Shown: positions 11,388 to 20,700 of the stretch, in pieces | Layout of the letters: each line of letters opens with the position of its first letter | How positions within the stretch are numbered: the stretch's first letter is position 1 | Source of the DNA: Ophiosphaerella korrae | Taxonomy: Eukaryota > Ascomycota > Dothideomycetes > Pleosporales > Phaeosphaeriaceae | Length of the DNA: 25,779 bases | Direction of reading: 5' to 3' | Assembly (NCBI GenBank): GCA_028456385.1 | Contig: JALNQF010000503.1 | Coordinates: 1 to 25,779 of the forward strand | Program-made: the position numbers and the translations under genes | The notes under the pieces: generated by a model | What the model was told of the DNA's origin: nothing | Seen by the model: only the letters and a program-made list of their open reading frames with translations | Database searches by the model: none

Positions 11388-11830
11388 TATAATAGGTATA
11401 CTTAGGTTAACTTCCTAATAACTTTTTAAAGGTATTAGTAAATTATAAGATAATAATAAAAGCTTATATAGTAACTAGTAATAACTATAAATAATAGTTG
11501 ATTTATATATACAATATTAAGTATTAGCGTTCTAGGTTATAGATTAGATTACTAATACTATCCTAATAATATGCATTACTACTAACTATATACCTAGGCC
11601 TCTTAGCTAGCTTTGTACTTTGTATTTACTAAGATCGTAAATTGCGAATTTATTACGTACTTAGCTTTATACTTTATATTTACTAAGATCGCGAATTGCA
11701 AATTTATTACGTGTCTCTATTATAGTTAGCTTCCTAATTAAGTTTATTATTCTATAGGTTATACGTGCTTTTATTATCTATAGTAGGGTTAATTAGCTTA
11801 AGTTAGCTTTTTCTTGTTATAGCTATAATA
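11388..11830 (-). repeat. 3' LTR of Gypsy 2
   Basis: The 443-bp LTR starts tataatagg and ends ataata on the plus strand, against TGTAAC and ATAACA in Gypsy 3 (TG and CA ends lost to RIP). The first 53 bases align without gaps to the Gypsy 3 LTR, and the outer portions continue to match (ttagtaaattataagataata, tactatcctaataata). The middle is replaced by a different tandem repeat. It abuts Copia A at 11387, so 11383-11387 (ttaac) would be the target duplication; its partner is outside the window. Confidence 0.8.
11609..11712. repeat. Two 50-bp tandem units with a palindrome inside the Gypsy 2 LTR
   Basis: Two 50-base units (11609-11658 and 11663-11712) are separated by four bases. Both begin agcttt and end attacgt. 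Each unit carries a small palindrome, taaatt-gcg-aattta in unit 1. The second unit differs mainly by RIP-type transitions. The Gypsy 3 LTR carries two hairpins in the same place instead. Confidence 0.8.
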
Positions 11831-11845
11831 CTATTCTCCTCTCTA
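11831..11845 (-). other. Polypurine tract of Gypsy 2
   Basis: On the minus strand this reads as a purine-rich run (AGAGAGGAGAATAG) directly before the 3' LTR, where plus-strand cDNA synthesis is primed. The Gypsy 3 equivalent is at 18537-18552. Confidence 0.7.
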
Positions 11846-11989
11846 GGTAGGTTCTTATTTCTTTATCCTAGGCCTAAGGTTATTAGTCCTATTTATTCGT
11901 TTATTTCTAGTTCTTTATTATTCTCTATATCTTCTAGTTCTAATTATAATAAACTTCTTCTTGTTACTCGTATTACTTATAATAGGGTT

Positions 11990-12440
11990 AAAATATTTCC
12001 TTACGCCTATTATACTTAGTTAAAGCTTTCTTATCTTATATCTTTAAAAGATAGTAAGTATTATAAGAAGTATATTCTTGCTATTATTTAATATAAGTAT
12101 ACTCTTTTAGGTATTTCTCTTATAGAGTATAAGTACTCGATTTCTATATAGTCTCTTCTTACTAAGTTATATAGGGCGAGCTATTAACTAAGCTTAAGAA
12201 ATACTATTATTATAGCTTGTAGAGGCTAAAGCTAAGTATAAGCTAACTCTTTATAAGCTAGTAGATCTTTATTCTTATATTAAGCGTCTTTATAAGATAA
12301 AGGCTTATAATAACACTAAATTATCTAAATAGTCTTGTACCTTAGAGGCTAAGATAGACCTTAAGGACGCTATATAGGCTACTCTAGCTCCTATTGTATT
12401 AAGCGTTCCTAACGTCTTTCTATTTATTGTTAGTAGTACT
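11990..12440 (+). pseudogene. Antisense ORF of Gypsy 2: Cys-rich cluster plus helical segment, degraded
   Basis: On the plus strand, opposite to pol, two readable segments match the same place in Gypsy 3. The first (from 11996) reads FPYAYYT, then KDSKYYKKYILAI; reverting Tyr to Cys gives a C-x2-C, C, KC-x2-C-I-x-A, C pattern. The second (from 12222, shifted by one frame) reads EAKAKYKL, DLYSYIKRLYKIKA and TLEAKIDLKDAI, a charged helical segment. The two segments are 226 bases apart here and 241 in Gypsy 3. The 15-base difference, and another of 12 bases inside the second segment, are multiples of three, which supports coding. The shared one-frame offset could be a small intron. The function is unknown and I cannot name a family. 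Confidence 0.45.
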
Positions 12441-12469
12441 AATTTTCTTAGTTTACTACAAGTTATTCT

Positions 12470-15454
12470 AGAAGGTTTTAATTTTAGAACTCCTCTAGTT
12501 TCTTAGAGTAGTTAAGGTTATCTTCTAGTTCCTATATATCTTCTTATAGTTACCCTTTCTCGTCTATACTTATCTATTTTACTAAGTAGTAGTTCCTACT
12601 ATTATAGAACTAATATATTAGGATTTCTTTAACTTCTTATTTTTCTTGTTCTCTATACATGTCTACTTTGTATACTAGTAGTTCTACTTCTTATAGTACT
12701 TTTTCTAGTACTACTACGTAAAAGGTTAGGTATATCTTTATTTTACTTAGTAGCTTTAGTTTAAATATAACTAGCGTAACTTTCTTCTTAATTTTGTATA
12801 GTCTTATTTTAATATAGTCTAGTTTTAGACTTAGTTATTTACTCTTAATATTTTTTTATACTAACTATACTTTTTCTTCTTTTTTAAATTAGGGTCCTTC
12901 TTTATACTTCTTGTTATAGTATTTTACTATTTAATTATATAGGAATTCTACGTCCTATCTTAATTAATTATATATCTCCTTAAGTTTGTTAGTAAGGTTT
13001 TCTCTTCTTAGAGACTAAAATACTTCTTATCTTAGTATTCTATATATATTTAGGTTAAATCTATAGTTTGTAAAGAAAAGTAATACTTTAGTTACTATAT
13101 TCTTTACGCTATTGTATACTAGTTATACTATAGGTAGTAATTATACCTAATTGTTTTAGTTATAGTTAAGGTAGTATCTTAGGTACTATTCTACTATTTA
13201 GTTTATACGTTCTAATTATCTATCTATCTATAGATAATATACTATTAATATTATATATTTAGCTCCTAATTATACTATTATAGTTCTCTATAGTTTTAAT
13301 ATAAATTATATACCTCTATCTATAATAATCTTGTCTAGAAGTCTATATTAGCTAATTATAGTTTCTAGAATCTAGTATATAGTAACCTCTATCTTACTTT
13401 TTTCTTTATATAGCCTAAAGTATAAGTACTTTATAAGCTTATCTACTATTATTAGAATTCTATTATACTTAACTCCTAATATTAGGTCTTTAGACTTAGG
13501 TAGCTTTGTAATAAAGTCTATTGTAATAACTCTCTATAGTTATATTAGTTTTTTAACTAGTTGTAGCGTTCTATATAGTATATATCTACTATACTTATTC
13601 TTTTAGTATTTTATATAATCTTGTAGTACTTCTATTACTAATTATCTTACTTTAGAGATATAGTAGTCTTATAGTAGTCTATCTAGGGTTTTATTAATTC
13701 TTTAGTGTTTATATACTAGTAATTTATAGAATTATTATATAAATTCTCTTTAGATCTTTCTTAGGATATATATCCTTCTATAGGCCTGTATAAATCCTTT
13801 TTAGATTTCTAATTTCTCTATTTCTTTAGATACTTTTTGCGTTATTTTCTAAATCTATTTATCTAGCTTGCTATTTTTTCTTTTAAGTATTGTAGCTATT
13901 TTAAGTATATTTAGGACTAAATGTCCTTTCTTATTCTTAACTAGAACTATTCTAGTAGCGTTTACTTCTTCTTATAAGTCTAGTCTTCTACTAAAGGCGT
14001 TTATAAATTAGTTGTCTTTACCTTTTATATTTATAATTTCTAAATTAAATATTAATAGGAATTCCTACTATCTTGTATAGCGTTGTAATAATTCTTTATT
14101 TAGTATAAATCCTATAAGGTTCTTATAGTTTATATAGACTTTTATCTTATATTTTACTCTTTATAAATATACTCTCTATTACTTAAGTACTTTATAGATT
14201 ACTAGTATTTCTTTATTATAGATTAAGTAGTTAAGCTCTACTAGCTTTATTTTCTTAGAGAAGTATTTAACTAAATATTCTTTTTTAGTCTTTAGGTTTT
14301 CTTGTATTAGTGCTATTCTATAGACTAAATTAGATACGTCTATTTTTACTATTACTAGTAGGTCTAGGTTATATATTCTAATAACTAGGTTTCCTATAAA
14401 CTTTTTCTTAATCTTATTAAATACCTTATTATATTCCTTTATCTATTTAAATAGCGTATCTTTCTTTATAAGCTTTATTATTAGTTTTATATCTTTAGAC
14501 TATCTTACTATTAACTTTCTATAAAAGTTTAATAGCCTATAAAATTATTGTACCTCCTTTAGGTTCTTAGGTGTTAGCTATTTGTTAATTAACTTAATCT
14601 TGTCTAGGTTAATCTTAATTTTTCCTAGTTTAATAATAAATCTAAGGAAGTCTATTTCTTTTATATAGAATTTGCATTTTCTTATCTTAAGAAATAGTTT
14701 ACTTTCTTTTAGCTTTTTTAGTACTTTATATATATATTGTATATATTCTTCTTCTAATTCTAAGAATATAAGGATATTGTCTAGATATATAATTGTAAAT
14801 ACGTCTAAGTACTCTCTTAGTACTATATTAATTCTTTCTTAAAAGGCTACTAGTATATTTATTAAACTAAAGGGTATAACTAAATATTTATATAATTAAT
14901 ATTATATTCTAAATACTATTTTTTATTTATTACCTTTCTTAATTCTAATTTAGTAGTAGGCGTTTTAGATATCTAGTTTTATAAAGATCTTTACTTTTTA
15001 TAGTCTATCTTATATTTTGTCTATTTGTAGTAAAGGGTATTAGTTTTTGTTTATAATTACGTTAGTTTTTCTAAAGTCTACGTAGAATCTTTTATTATCT
15101 ATCTCTTTTTTATTTATAAATATAAGTTTATATACTACTAAAGACTTAGATTCCTTTATCTATCCTTTCTTTATTACGTTCTAAATAAATACTCGTTTAA
15201 TCTTAGATTCTTCTTCTATTTCTCTATAGACTAGGCTTTATTTTATATTTTTATCTTCCTCTATTTCTATTACTAAGTCCTATAGCTAATATTCTAGGAA
15301 ATAATCTTTAGGTTCTATAAGCTATTTTTCTTATTTCTTATATTCTTCTAGGAATTCTCCTTTATAAGTACTTATGTTAGCTTTTACTATATCTATCTTG
15401 TAGTAGTTAATTTTTCCTATTCTCTAATTAATATATAGGTTAGTTATCTATAAC
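12470..15454 (-). pseudogene. pol: Gypsy 2 pol: RT, RNase H, integrase, chromodomain, degraded and 5'-truncated
   Basis: This minus-strand pol is read from 15454 leftwards in one frame (codon lowest coordinate equal to 1 modulo 3). RT: the catalytic box at 14776-14787 reads YLDN (YLDD lost by GAT to AAT). RNase H lies at about 13980-14400. The integrase keeps D at 13516-13518, D at 13318-13320 (IDRG) and E at 13210-13212. A chromodomain at about 12487-12650 reads NYYLVK, stop, ISIDEKG and then ELEDNLNYSKKLEEF, matching YLVEWxGY and TWEPEDNL with the Trp codons turned to stops. The chromodomain directs integration to modified histones in this lineage (chromoviruses). Alignment with Gypsy 3 is collinear until the break at 15454. 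Confidence 0.88.
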
Positions 15455-15706
15455 TTGTTACGCGATGTAAGCTTAGGAATAAGTAGGAGATAATTATTAA
15501 TTAAAGAGCTATCTAAGCTAAGCTACTTATATATAGTAGAGTAGCTTAAATAGCTTATATAGCTTACTTACTACTATAAGCTTACCTAAATTATATAGAG
15601 TAGAGCTCTAACTTATAATATACTTCTTAGGTAAGCTACGTAGTAGAGCTATTTAATAAGTATTATAGTAGTTATCTAAACTTAGTTAAAAATAACTTTA
15701 CCTACA
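15455..15706 (-). repeat. Candidate 3' LTR of Copia B
   Basis: The left end is supported by the Gypsy 2 breakpoint and the tgttacg start. The right end at cctaca (15706) is only a guess because the matching 5' LTR is outside the window. The stretch is AT-rich, with many agctta and taagct words that form short inverted repeats. Confidence 0.35.
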
Positions 15707-15859
15707 ATTCTATTTATTTTAGGCTCGTACGTAGGTACTAAGCGCTTATACGCTACGCGTAGTATATTTAGAGTTTTCTTAGCCTTATAAACTCTTTAGT
15801 AACTATTATTATAGCTATTATAAGTTGCTATTTTTAAAGCTTTTAAAGCTTACTTTTTA

Positions 15860-15951
15860 TATTAGTAATTATTATACTAACTTATTCTTATAGAGTAAAG
15901 CTAAGAAAGCTACTTACGCTTATATATCTTGCTCCTACACTACTTCTAAAG

Positions 15952-16011
<60 letters not shown>

Positions 16012-16738
16012 AGAAAAAGAAGAAGTATACTAAAAAAACTCTAGTACTATAGACGCTCTTACCTCTACCTTCTTATACCTCCTCTCTTAAGGGGGTTATA
16101 AGTACTCTCTATAAAGAGCCCTACCTCTACTACGCTTATAGCGCGTTAGTAGGCTACTCTAATAAGAGCTACTATAACTCCTTTAGAGAGAGAGTTTAGT
16201 GTTATATATACTATACTACTAGTAGCTATAGCTATATTCTTATATAAGTTAATTTAAAAATTTTACTCTAGATCTTTAATTTACTACTTTAAGAGCTACT
16301 TTAGCTCTTTATCTAATATTAGTTAACTAACTTATATTATAGCCCTAAGATTACTTACTACGCTACTATTACCTTTATTACTACCTAGGCCTATAAGGCT
16401 CTAGAAAGAGAGCTTAAGGCTCTCTAAAAGACTTTCTATATACTACTTAGTAAGGTTATAGAAGAGACTCTAGGTCTTTAAACTCTTTTACTACCCCTAC
16501 TTCTACTTCTACTTTAGCCTACGCTTATACCTACGCCTACTACTACTACTACTACTCTTACCTCTACCTATAATCTTACTACTACTACGCTCGCTAAGGC
16601 TACTATTATAATAAAAGTAGTTACTACTTTACTAGCTAAAGACGCTTAAGCTAAAGAGGCTTTTACGCGTTATTTACGCGTAAAGGTACTTTTTAGTAAG
16701 TTTATTAATCTTATATTTTAAATAGATACTTTATTTTA
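15860..16738 (+). pseudogene. Antisense ORF of Copia B: poly-Ala, Lys-rich, Cys-rich cluster, coiled-coil-like, degraded
   Basis: This plus-strand frame (positions equal to 0 modulo 3) lies between the RNase H end and the LTR, antisense to Copia B. It reads KAKKATYAYISCSYTTSK, then Ala plus 19 Thr codons that were probably 20 Ala, then KKKKKYTKKT. From about 16119 to 16245 comes a Tyr-rich cluster (PYLYYAYSALVGYSNKSYY, then CYIYYTTSSYSYI). Reverting TAC and TAT to TGC and TGT gives C-x2-C-x-C, SC, QC-x2-C and SC groups. At about 16392-16440 it reads YKALERELKAL, coiled-coil-like. About 13 stops interrupt it, all derivable from CAA, CAG or TGG. The layout resembles the antisense ORFs of Gypsy 2 and 3. 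The function is unknown. Confidence 0.45.
15951..16010 (+). repeat. GCT followed by (ACT)19 trinucleotide repeat
   Basis: One GCT at 15951-15953 is followed by 19 perfect ACT units (15954-16010). This is what RIP makes of (GCT)20: each G preceded by T is changed to A, while the first G, preceded by A, is spared. The ancestor would be a poly-Ala run in the antisense frame. A shorter tract of the same kind occurs near 16527-16548. Confidence 0.85.
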
Positions 16739-16799
16739 AGCTTAGCTCTAAGCTTTAGCTCTACGTTTTAGCGCTACGCTTTAGCGCTCTAATTTAAAG

Positions 16800-18107
16800 A
16801 CTTCTTTATATACTCTATACTCTACTTTTATAATTCTTATAACTTAAGCTTAGCTTATATATCCTTAAGGTTAAAGTAAGCTTTAAATCTCTTAAATTAC
16901 TACTCTAGGAAGTACTTAGTTAGGCTATCTACTAGTATCTTGCTCGTTAGTATATAAGAGACTTAAAATAAGCCTCTAGCGTACTCTTATCTTAGCTATA
17001 TATTCTATATATCTACGTAACGTAAGCACGTTATTACTCTCTTATTTTTACCTATAATAAGTCTAATTATTTACTAATTATTGTAAAAGATTATCTAAGT
17101 AGCTCCTAGGTCTAATATAAGCTCTTAAAAGAGCCTTTTTAGTACTATTACCTTTTTACTTACGTACTTAAGCGTAAGTAGCTTAGCTTTAGTAGTAGAG
17201 GTAGTTACTATAGCTTATTACGCTACCTTCTATATTACTACTCTACTAAAGAGTATTATAATATAGCTATAAGATAAGTAGCGCGTTACTAGATTATTAG
17301 TAAATAACGCGTCTTTGTATATAAGTAGCTTAGTACCTCGCTACTTACTATACTAGACTAATAGGTACTAAGTTCTATATAAGTAAACAATAACTTAGTT
17401 TACTACTTTAAGATACTTTTAGCTTAGATTTATAAGATATTAAGAGAGCTTAGTAGCTATAAATATAACGTCTAGTCGTACTATTATTACTATATACAAG
17501 ATAGATCCTACTTACTCCTAGTAGTCCTTGATTTTACACTTTATAGCCTCTCCTTTACTTAGCTATAGCTCTTCTACTAGTAATAGAGTTACTAGAAAGC
17601 TTGTAGAGCTTATAAAATCGAACTTTTTCGCTATCTTATTAATATACTTATTGTAGATAAGCGTAATAGTCCTATCTAGCTAACTCTATATTACTTGTAC
17701 GCCTAGGAACTAGCTTACTAGGCCTTTATCTTCTATATTATAGGCTCGTTTAATTCTCTTAACAATTTAGTAAGCTTCTAATTAGTAGATTATATAATAT
17801 ATTACTAATATATTATTAATATAGAAGAGAAAGAGTATTTTACGTTCTTTATTATAGAATAAGCATAGCTCTTCTTTTAAGACTATAAGACTAGCTTATT
17901 TAAGCGTTCTTAAGAGCTCTTTATACTAAAGGAGTAGTAAGTCTTTAAAGCTATATAGCGCTTAATTAAGCTTAACGTACTTACTAGCTACTTTAAACCT
18001 ATCTAGGAGCTTATAGATAACTACTAGTTAATAATCTCTATATACGTAGAGGAAAGCTCTAATAACGTTATACTAAGCTACTTCTAGGTTAAACTTAGCT
18101 ATAATCG
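16800..18107 (-). pseudogene. pol: Copia B reverse transcriptase (C-terminal part) and RNase H, degraded
   Basis: The minus-strand frame (lowest coordinate equal to 1 modulo 3) reads from 18107 leftwards: IAKFNLEVA, YNVIRAFLY (QFDVVNAFL-like), KLNQALYSFKD (LNRALYGxKxSP), and the catalytic box YINN at 17812-17823 in place of YVDD. FLGVQVI, then GSILYIVIIVRLDVIFI and KLSQYLINLSQKYLK (about 17430-17530), are typical Copia motifs after the catalytic box. RNase H follows with KDALFTNNL (near 17300), TTSTTKAKLL (near 17190), RYVDIQN (near 17010), SYILTSKILVDSLTKYF (near 16940) and ends near NLKDI (16860). The domain starts in the middle of RT because Gypsy 3 is inserted at 18108. Confidence 0.9.
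18103..18107. repeat. Left target-site duplication of Gypsy 3 (aatcg)
   Basis: The five bases aatcg precede the LTR at 18108; aatta follows the other LTR at 25137-25141. The two differences (C/T and G/A) are transitions. Counting the five bases once joins the two halves of the Copia B RT without a frame change. Confidence 0.75.
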
Positions 18108-18536
18108 TGTAACGGGCCGCCTATCGTCGACTACAGGCGCCTATCTTAAAGGGGTTAGTAGATTATAAAGTAATAACAAAAGCTCGTGTAGTAATCTATA
18201 ATAACTATAAACAATAGAAGATATTTTATAACTATCTTGTATTAGCGTTCTATAGTTAAAGGATTAAATTACTAATACTATCCTAATAATACGCATTCTA
18301 CTATCTATATACTTAATATAATCTATAATCTATAGTTACTAAGACTAATAGATTATAGATTACTTTAATCTATAATCTATTAGTACTAAGAGTTAATAGA
18401 TTATAGATTACTCTAGGTGTCCTAGTTATATGTAGTTTCTTAATCTAGGTTGTTACTCTACTTATCTTATGCCTTGTTAGCACCTAAGTTAGGATTAATT
18501 AGTTCTATCTCAATTCCTTCTATTACACCTATAACA
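18108..18536 (-). repeat. 3' LTR of Gypsy 3
   Basis: The 429-bp LTR starts tgtaac and ends ataaca on the plus strand, so in element orientation it runs TGTTAT to GTTACA. It pairs with 24708-25136. The two copies differ at roughly 30 positions. By eye all are transitions except one (A at 18455, C at 25055). It carries a pair of hairpins in the middle. Confidence 0.93.
18319..18410. repeat. Two perfect hairpins inside the Gypsy 3 LTR
   Basis: The arm taatctataatctat (18319-18333) pairs perfectly with 18348-18362 across a 14-base loop. A second copy has 17-base arms (18366-18382 and 18394-18410) and an 11-base loop. The two hairpins are near-repeats with a 47-base period. The same structures occur in the other LTR (about 24919-25010). 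In Gypsy 2 a different palindrome-bearing tandem repeat occupies this place. Confidence 0.88.
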
Positions 18537-18552
18537 CTATCTCCTCTTTTAG
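18537..18552 (-). other. Polypurine tract of Gypsy 3
   Basis: The minus strand reads TAAAAGAGGAGATAG directly before the 3' LTR, the usual priming site for plus-strand DNA. It is conserved with 11831-11845 of Gypsy 2. Confidence 0.75.
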
Positions 18553-18699
18553 GCGGGTCCTTATTTATCTACCCTAGGGCTAGAGTTATTAATCTAGTTT
18601 CTTTGTTAATATAGAGTTCTTTATCCTCCCTTATACCTATTTTATCTACACGCTATTACTATCTTCTTACTAATTGCGTATTACGTAATAGTGTCGAAA

Positions 18700-19180
18700 T
18701 ATTTCCTTACTCTTATTGCGCTTCTCCTAAATTAAACCCTAAGTCTCTTCTTTGTATTATTTCTACGAATAATAGTAGGGCTTACAAGGCGTATATTCGT
18801 GCGAATATACGTAGTTCTTATAACGTATCTAGTGTTTCTCTTTCTAAGTATACGTTTATTATACTTATTCTTGCGTCTAGGCTTAATAATAATAGGGAAA
18901 GCTATTAACTAGACTTAAGAGAAATTACTATCTTAAATTATAGAGGCTAAAGCTAAGCGTAAGCGTATCTAGGAGCTTACGTAGAGTAAGCTAGTAAAGA
19001 ATTAAGCTTATCTCTCTTGTCTTTGTAAGATAAAGGCCTTAAATAATAAGAAATTAGCTAAATAGTTAGTAGCTCTAGAAGCTAAGCTAGACTTAGATAA
19101 GGTATTTGTTGTAGCAGATTATGTGTTAGACGTTCTTATTATCTCTCTATCTATTATTAGTAATATTAGTTCTCTTAGTT
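18700..19180 (+). pseudogene. Antisense ORF of Gypsy 3: Cys-rich cluster plus helical segment, degraded
   Basis: On the plus strand between the 3' LTR and the chromodomain end of pol, the frame at 18702 reads FPYSYCASPKLN, then LLCIISTNNSRAYKAYIRAN and SSYN. Reverting Tyr to Cys gives C-x2-C, C, C-x2-C-I-R-A and C groups, like a small zinc-binding domain. From 18943, one frame on, it reads EAKAKRKRI, KIKALNNKKLAK and LVALEAKLDLDKVF, a charged helical segment. Both parts have counterparts in Gypsy 2 with in-frame length differences. The one-frame offset between parts is the same in both copies, which suggests a short intron (near 18825-18910) rather than random decay. The function is unknown. 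It could be a regulator or a captured host fragment. Confidence 0.5.
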
Positions 19181-20700
19181 CTCTTAGTTCGCTACTAGGC
19201 GTTCTAAAGGGTTTTAATTTTAGAATTCTTCTAGTTTCTTAAGGTAATTAAGATTGTCCTCTAGTTCCTATGTTTTTTCCTATAGTTGTCCTTTTTTATC
19301 TATTCCTATCTATTCTACTAGGTAGTAGTTCTTACTGTTATAGAACTAGTGTACTAGGATTTTCTTAACTTCCTATTCTTCTTATTCTCTATATATATCT
19401 ACTTTGTACACTAGTAGTTCTACTTCTTGTAGTACTTATTCTAGTAAGGCTACGTAGAATATTAGGTGTATCCTTATCTTGTTTAGTAGCTTTAGTTTAA
19501 ATATAACTAGTGTAATTTTTTTCTTAACTTTGTATAGTCCTATCTTAACGTAGTCTAGTTTTAAACTAGGTTGTTTACTCTTAATATTCTTTCGTGCTAA
19601 CTATACTTTCTCTCTCTCTTTAAATTAGGGTCCCTATTTATGTTTTTTATTGTAGTATTTTGCTATTTAATCGTACAGGAATTCTACATCCTATCTTAGT
19701 TAGTTATATATGTCTTTAAGTCTATTAGCAAAGTTTTCTCCTCTTAGAGACTAAGATATCTAATTTCTTAGTGTCTAGTATATATTAGGTTTAAATCTAT
19801 AGTTTATAAAGAAAGGTAATACTCTTGTTACTACGTTCTTTGCGCTGTTGTATGCTAACTATGCTATAGGTAGTAACTATACCTAGTTATTCTAGTTGTA
19901 GTTAAAGTAGTATTTTAAGTACTATTCTACTATTTAATTTATTTATTCTAATTATCTATCTATCTATAGATAGTATACTATAGACATTGTATATCTAATT
20001 CCTAATTATACTATTATTGTTCCCTATAGTTTTAATATAAATCTTATATCTCTATCTATAATAATTTTGTCTAGTAGTCTATATTAACTAATTATAGTTT
20101 CTAGAACCTAGTATATAGTAACCTCTATCCTACTTTTCTCTTTATATAGTCTAAAATATAAATATTTTGTAAGTTTATCTACTATTGTTAGGATTCTATT
20201 ATATTTAACTCCTAATATTAGGTCTTTTAACTTTAGTAATTTTGTAATAAAGTCTATTATAATAACTCCTTATAGTTATTCTAGTACTTCTACTAGTTAT
20301 AGTATTCTATATTATACGTATCTACTATACTTATTTCTCTAGTATTCTATATAGTCTTGTAGTACTTTTATTACTAATTATCTTACTTTTAGGATATAGT
20401 AGTCTTGTAGTAACCTATTAAGGGTTTTATTAATTCCTTAATAACTATATACTAGTAATTTGTAGAATTGTCGTATAAATTCTCTTTAGAATTTTCTTAG
20501 GATATACGTTCTTCTATAGGCTTGTACAATTCCTTCTTAGATTTTAAGTTTCTCTATTTCTTTAGGTGCTTCTTGCGTTGTTTTCTAAATCTATTTGTCT
20601 AGCTCGCTACTTATTCTTTTAAGTGTTACAGCTATTTTTAGTGTATTTAGGATTAGATATCCTTCTTCGTTCTTAACTAGAACCGTGCTAGTTGCGTTTA
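19180..20700 (-). pseudogene. pol: Gypsy 3 integrase with C-terminal chromodomain, degraded
   Basis: The integrase inserts the cDNA; the chromodomain reads histone marks and steers integration in chromoviruses. Reading leftwards, the N-terminal HHCC region lies at about 20400-20600 (SYQGIN-like and RNKYSRYVQY). The core catalytic residues are all preserved: Asp at 20252-20254 (IDFITK), Asp at 20054-20056 (IDRD) and Glu at 19946-19948. The chromodomain at 19223 to about 19400 reads NYYLVE, stop, IGIDKKGQL, then EKT, stop, ELEDNLNYLKKLEEF. The stops replace the conserved Trp of YLVEWxGY and TWEPEDNL. The frame is the same as RT and gag. Despite its surviving D-D-E triad the protein cannot be made because of stops. 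Confidence 0.9.

Larger units (their letters stand above)
11388..15454 (-). mobile_element. Gypsy 2: 3' part of a RIP-degraded chromodomain Ty3/Gypsy element
   Basis: This minus-strand Ty3/Gypsy element aligns along its length with Gypsy 3 (18108 to about 22178). It contains the 3' LTR, polypurine tract, an antisense ORF, chromodomain, integrase, RNase H and RT. Collinearity with Gypsy 3 ends abruptly at 15454, within the protease to RT linker, and the next base starts tgttacgcga, a plausible LTR end of Copia B. Gag, protease and the 5' LTR are therefore absent here and would lie right of the window if Copia B was inserted into this element. Where Gypsy 3 has TGTA or CGTA, this copy often has TATA, so it is the more heavily mutated of the pair. 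Confidence 0.88.
15455..18107 (-). mobile_element. Copia B, left part: RIP-degraded Ty1/Copia element
   Basis: This is the 3' half of a Ty1/Copia element on the minus strand, split by Gypsy 3. It begins at 15455 with tgttacgcga, a TG-type LTR end placed exactly at the Gypsy 2 breakpoint, with 15450-15454 (taact) as the candidate target duplication. It contains the presumed 3' LTR, a plus-strand antisense ORF, RNase H and most of RT. The RT frame continues at 25137-25779. The inner LTR boundary is unclear; a CA end at 15706 (LTR of 252 bp) is possible. CpA and TpG are nearly gone. Confidence 0.85.

Noticed and set aside
15951..16010. (ACT)n as an ordinary microsatellite or poly-Thr protein
   Set aside because: The leading GCT and the RIP context fit a mutated GCT/poly-Ala tract better.
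18319..18410. Regularly spaced palindromic repeats resembling a CRISPR array
   Set aside because: Only two units, both inside an LTR and present in both LTR copies; no spacers or cas genes, and the DNA is fungal in character.
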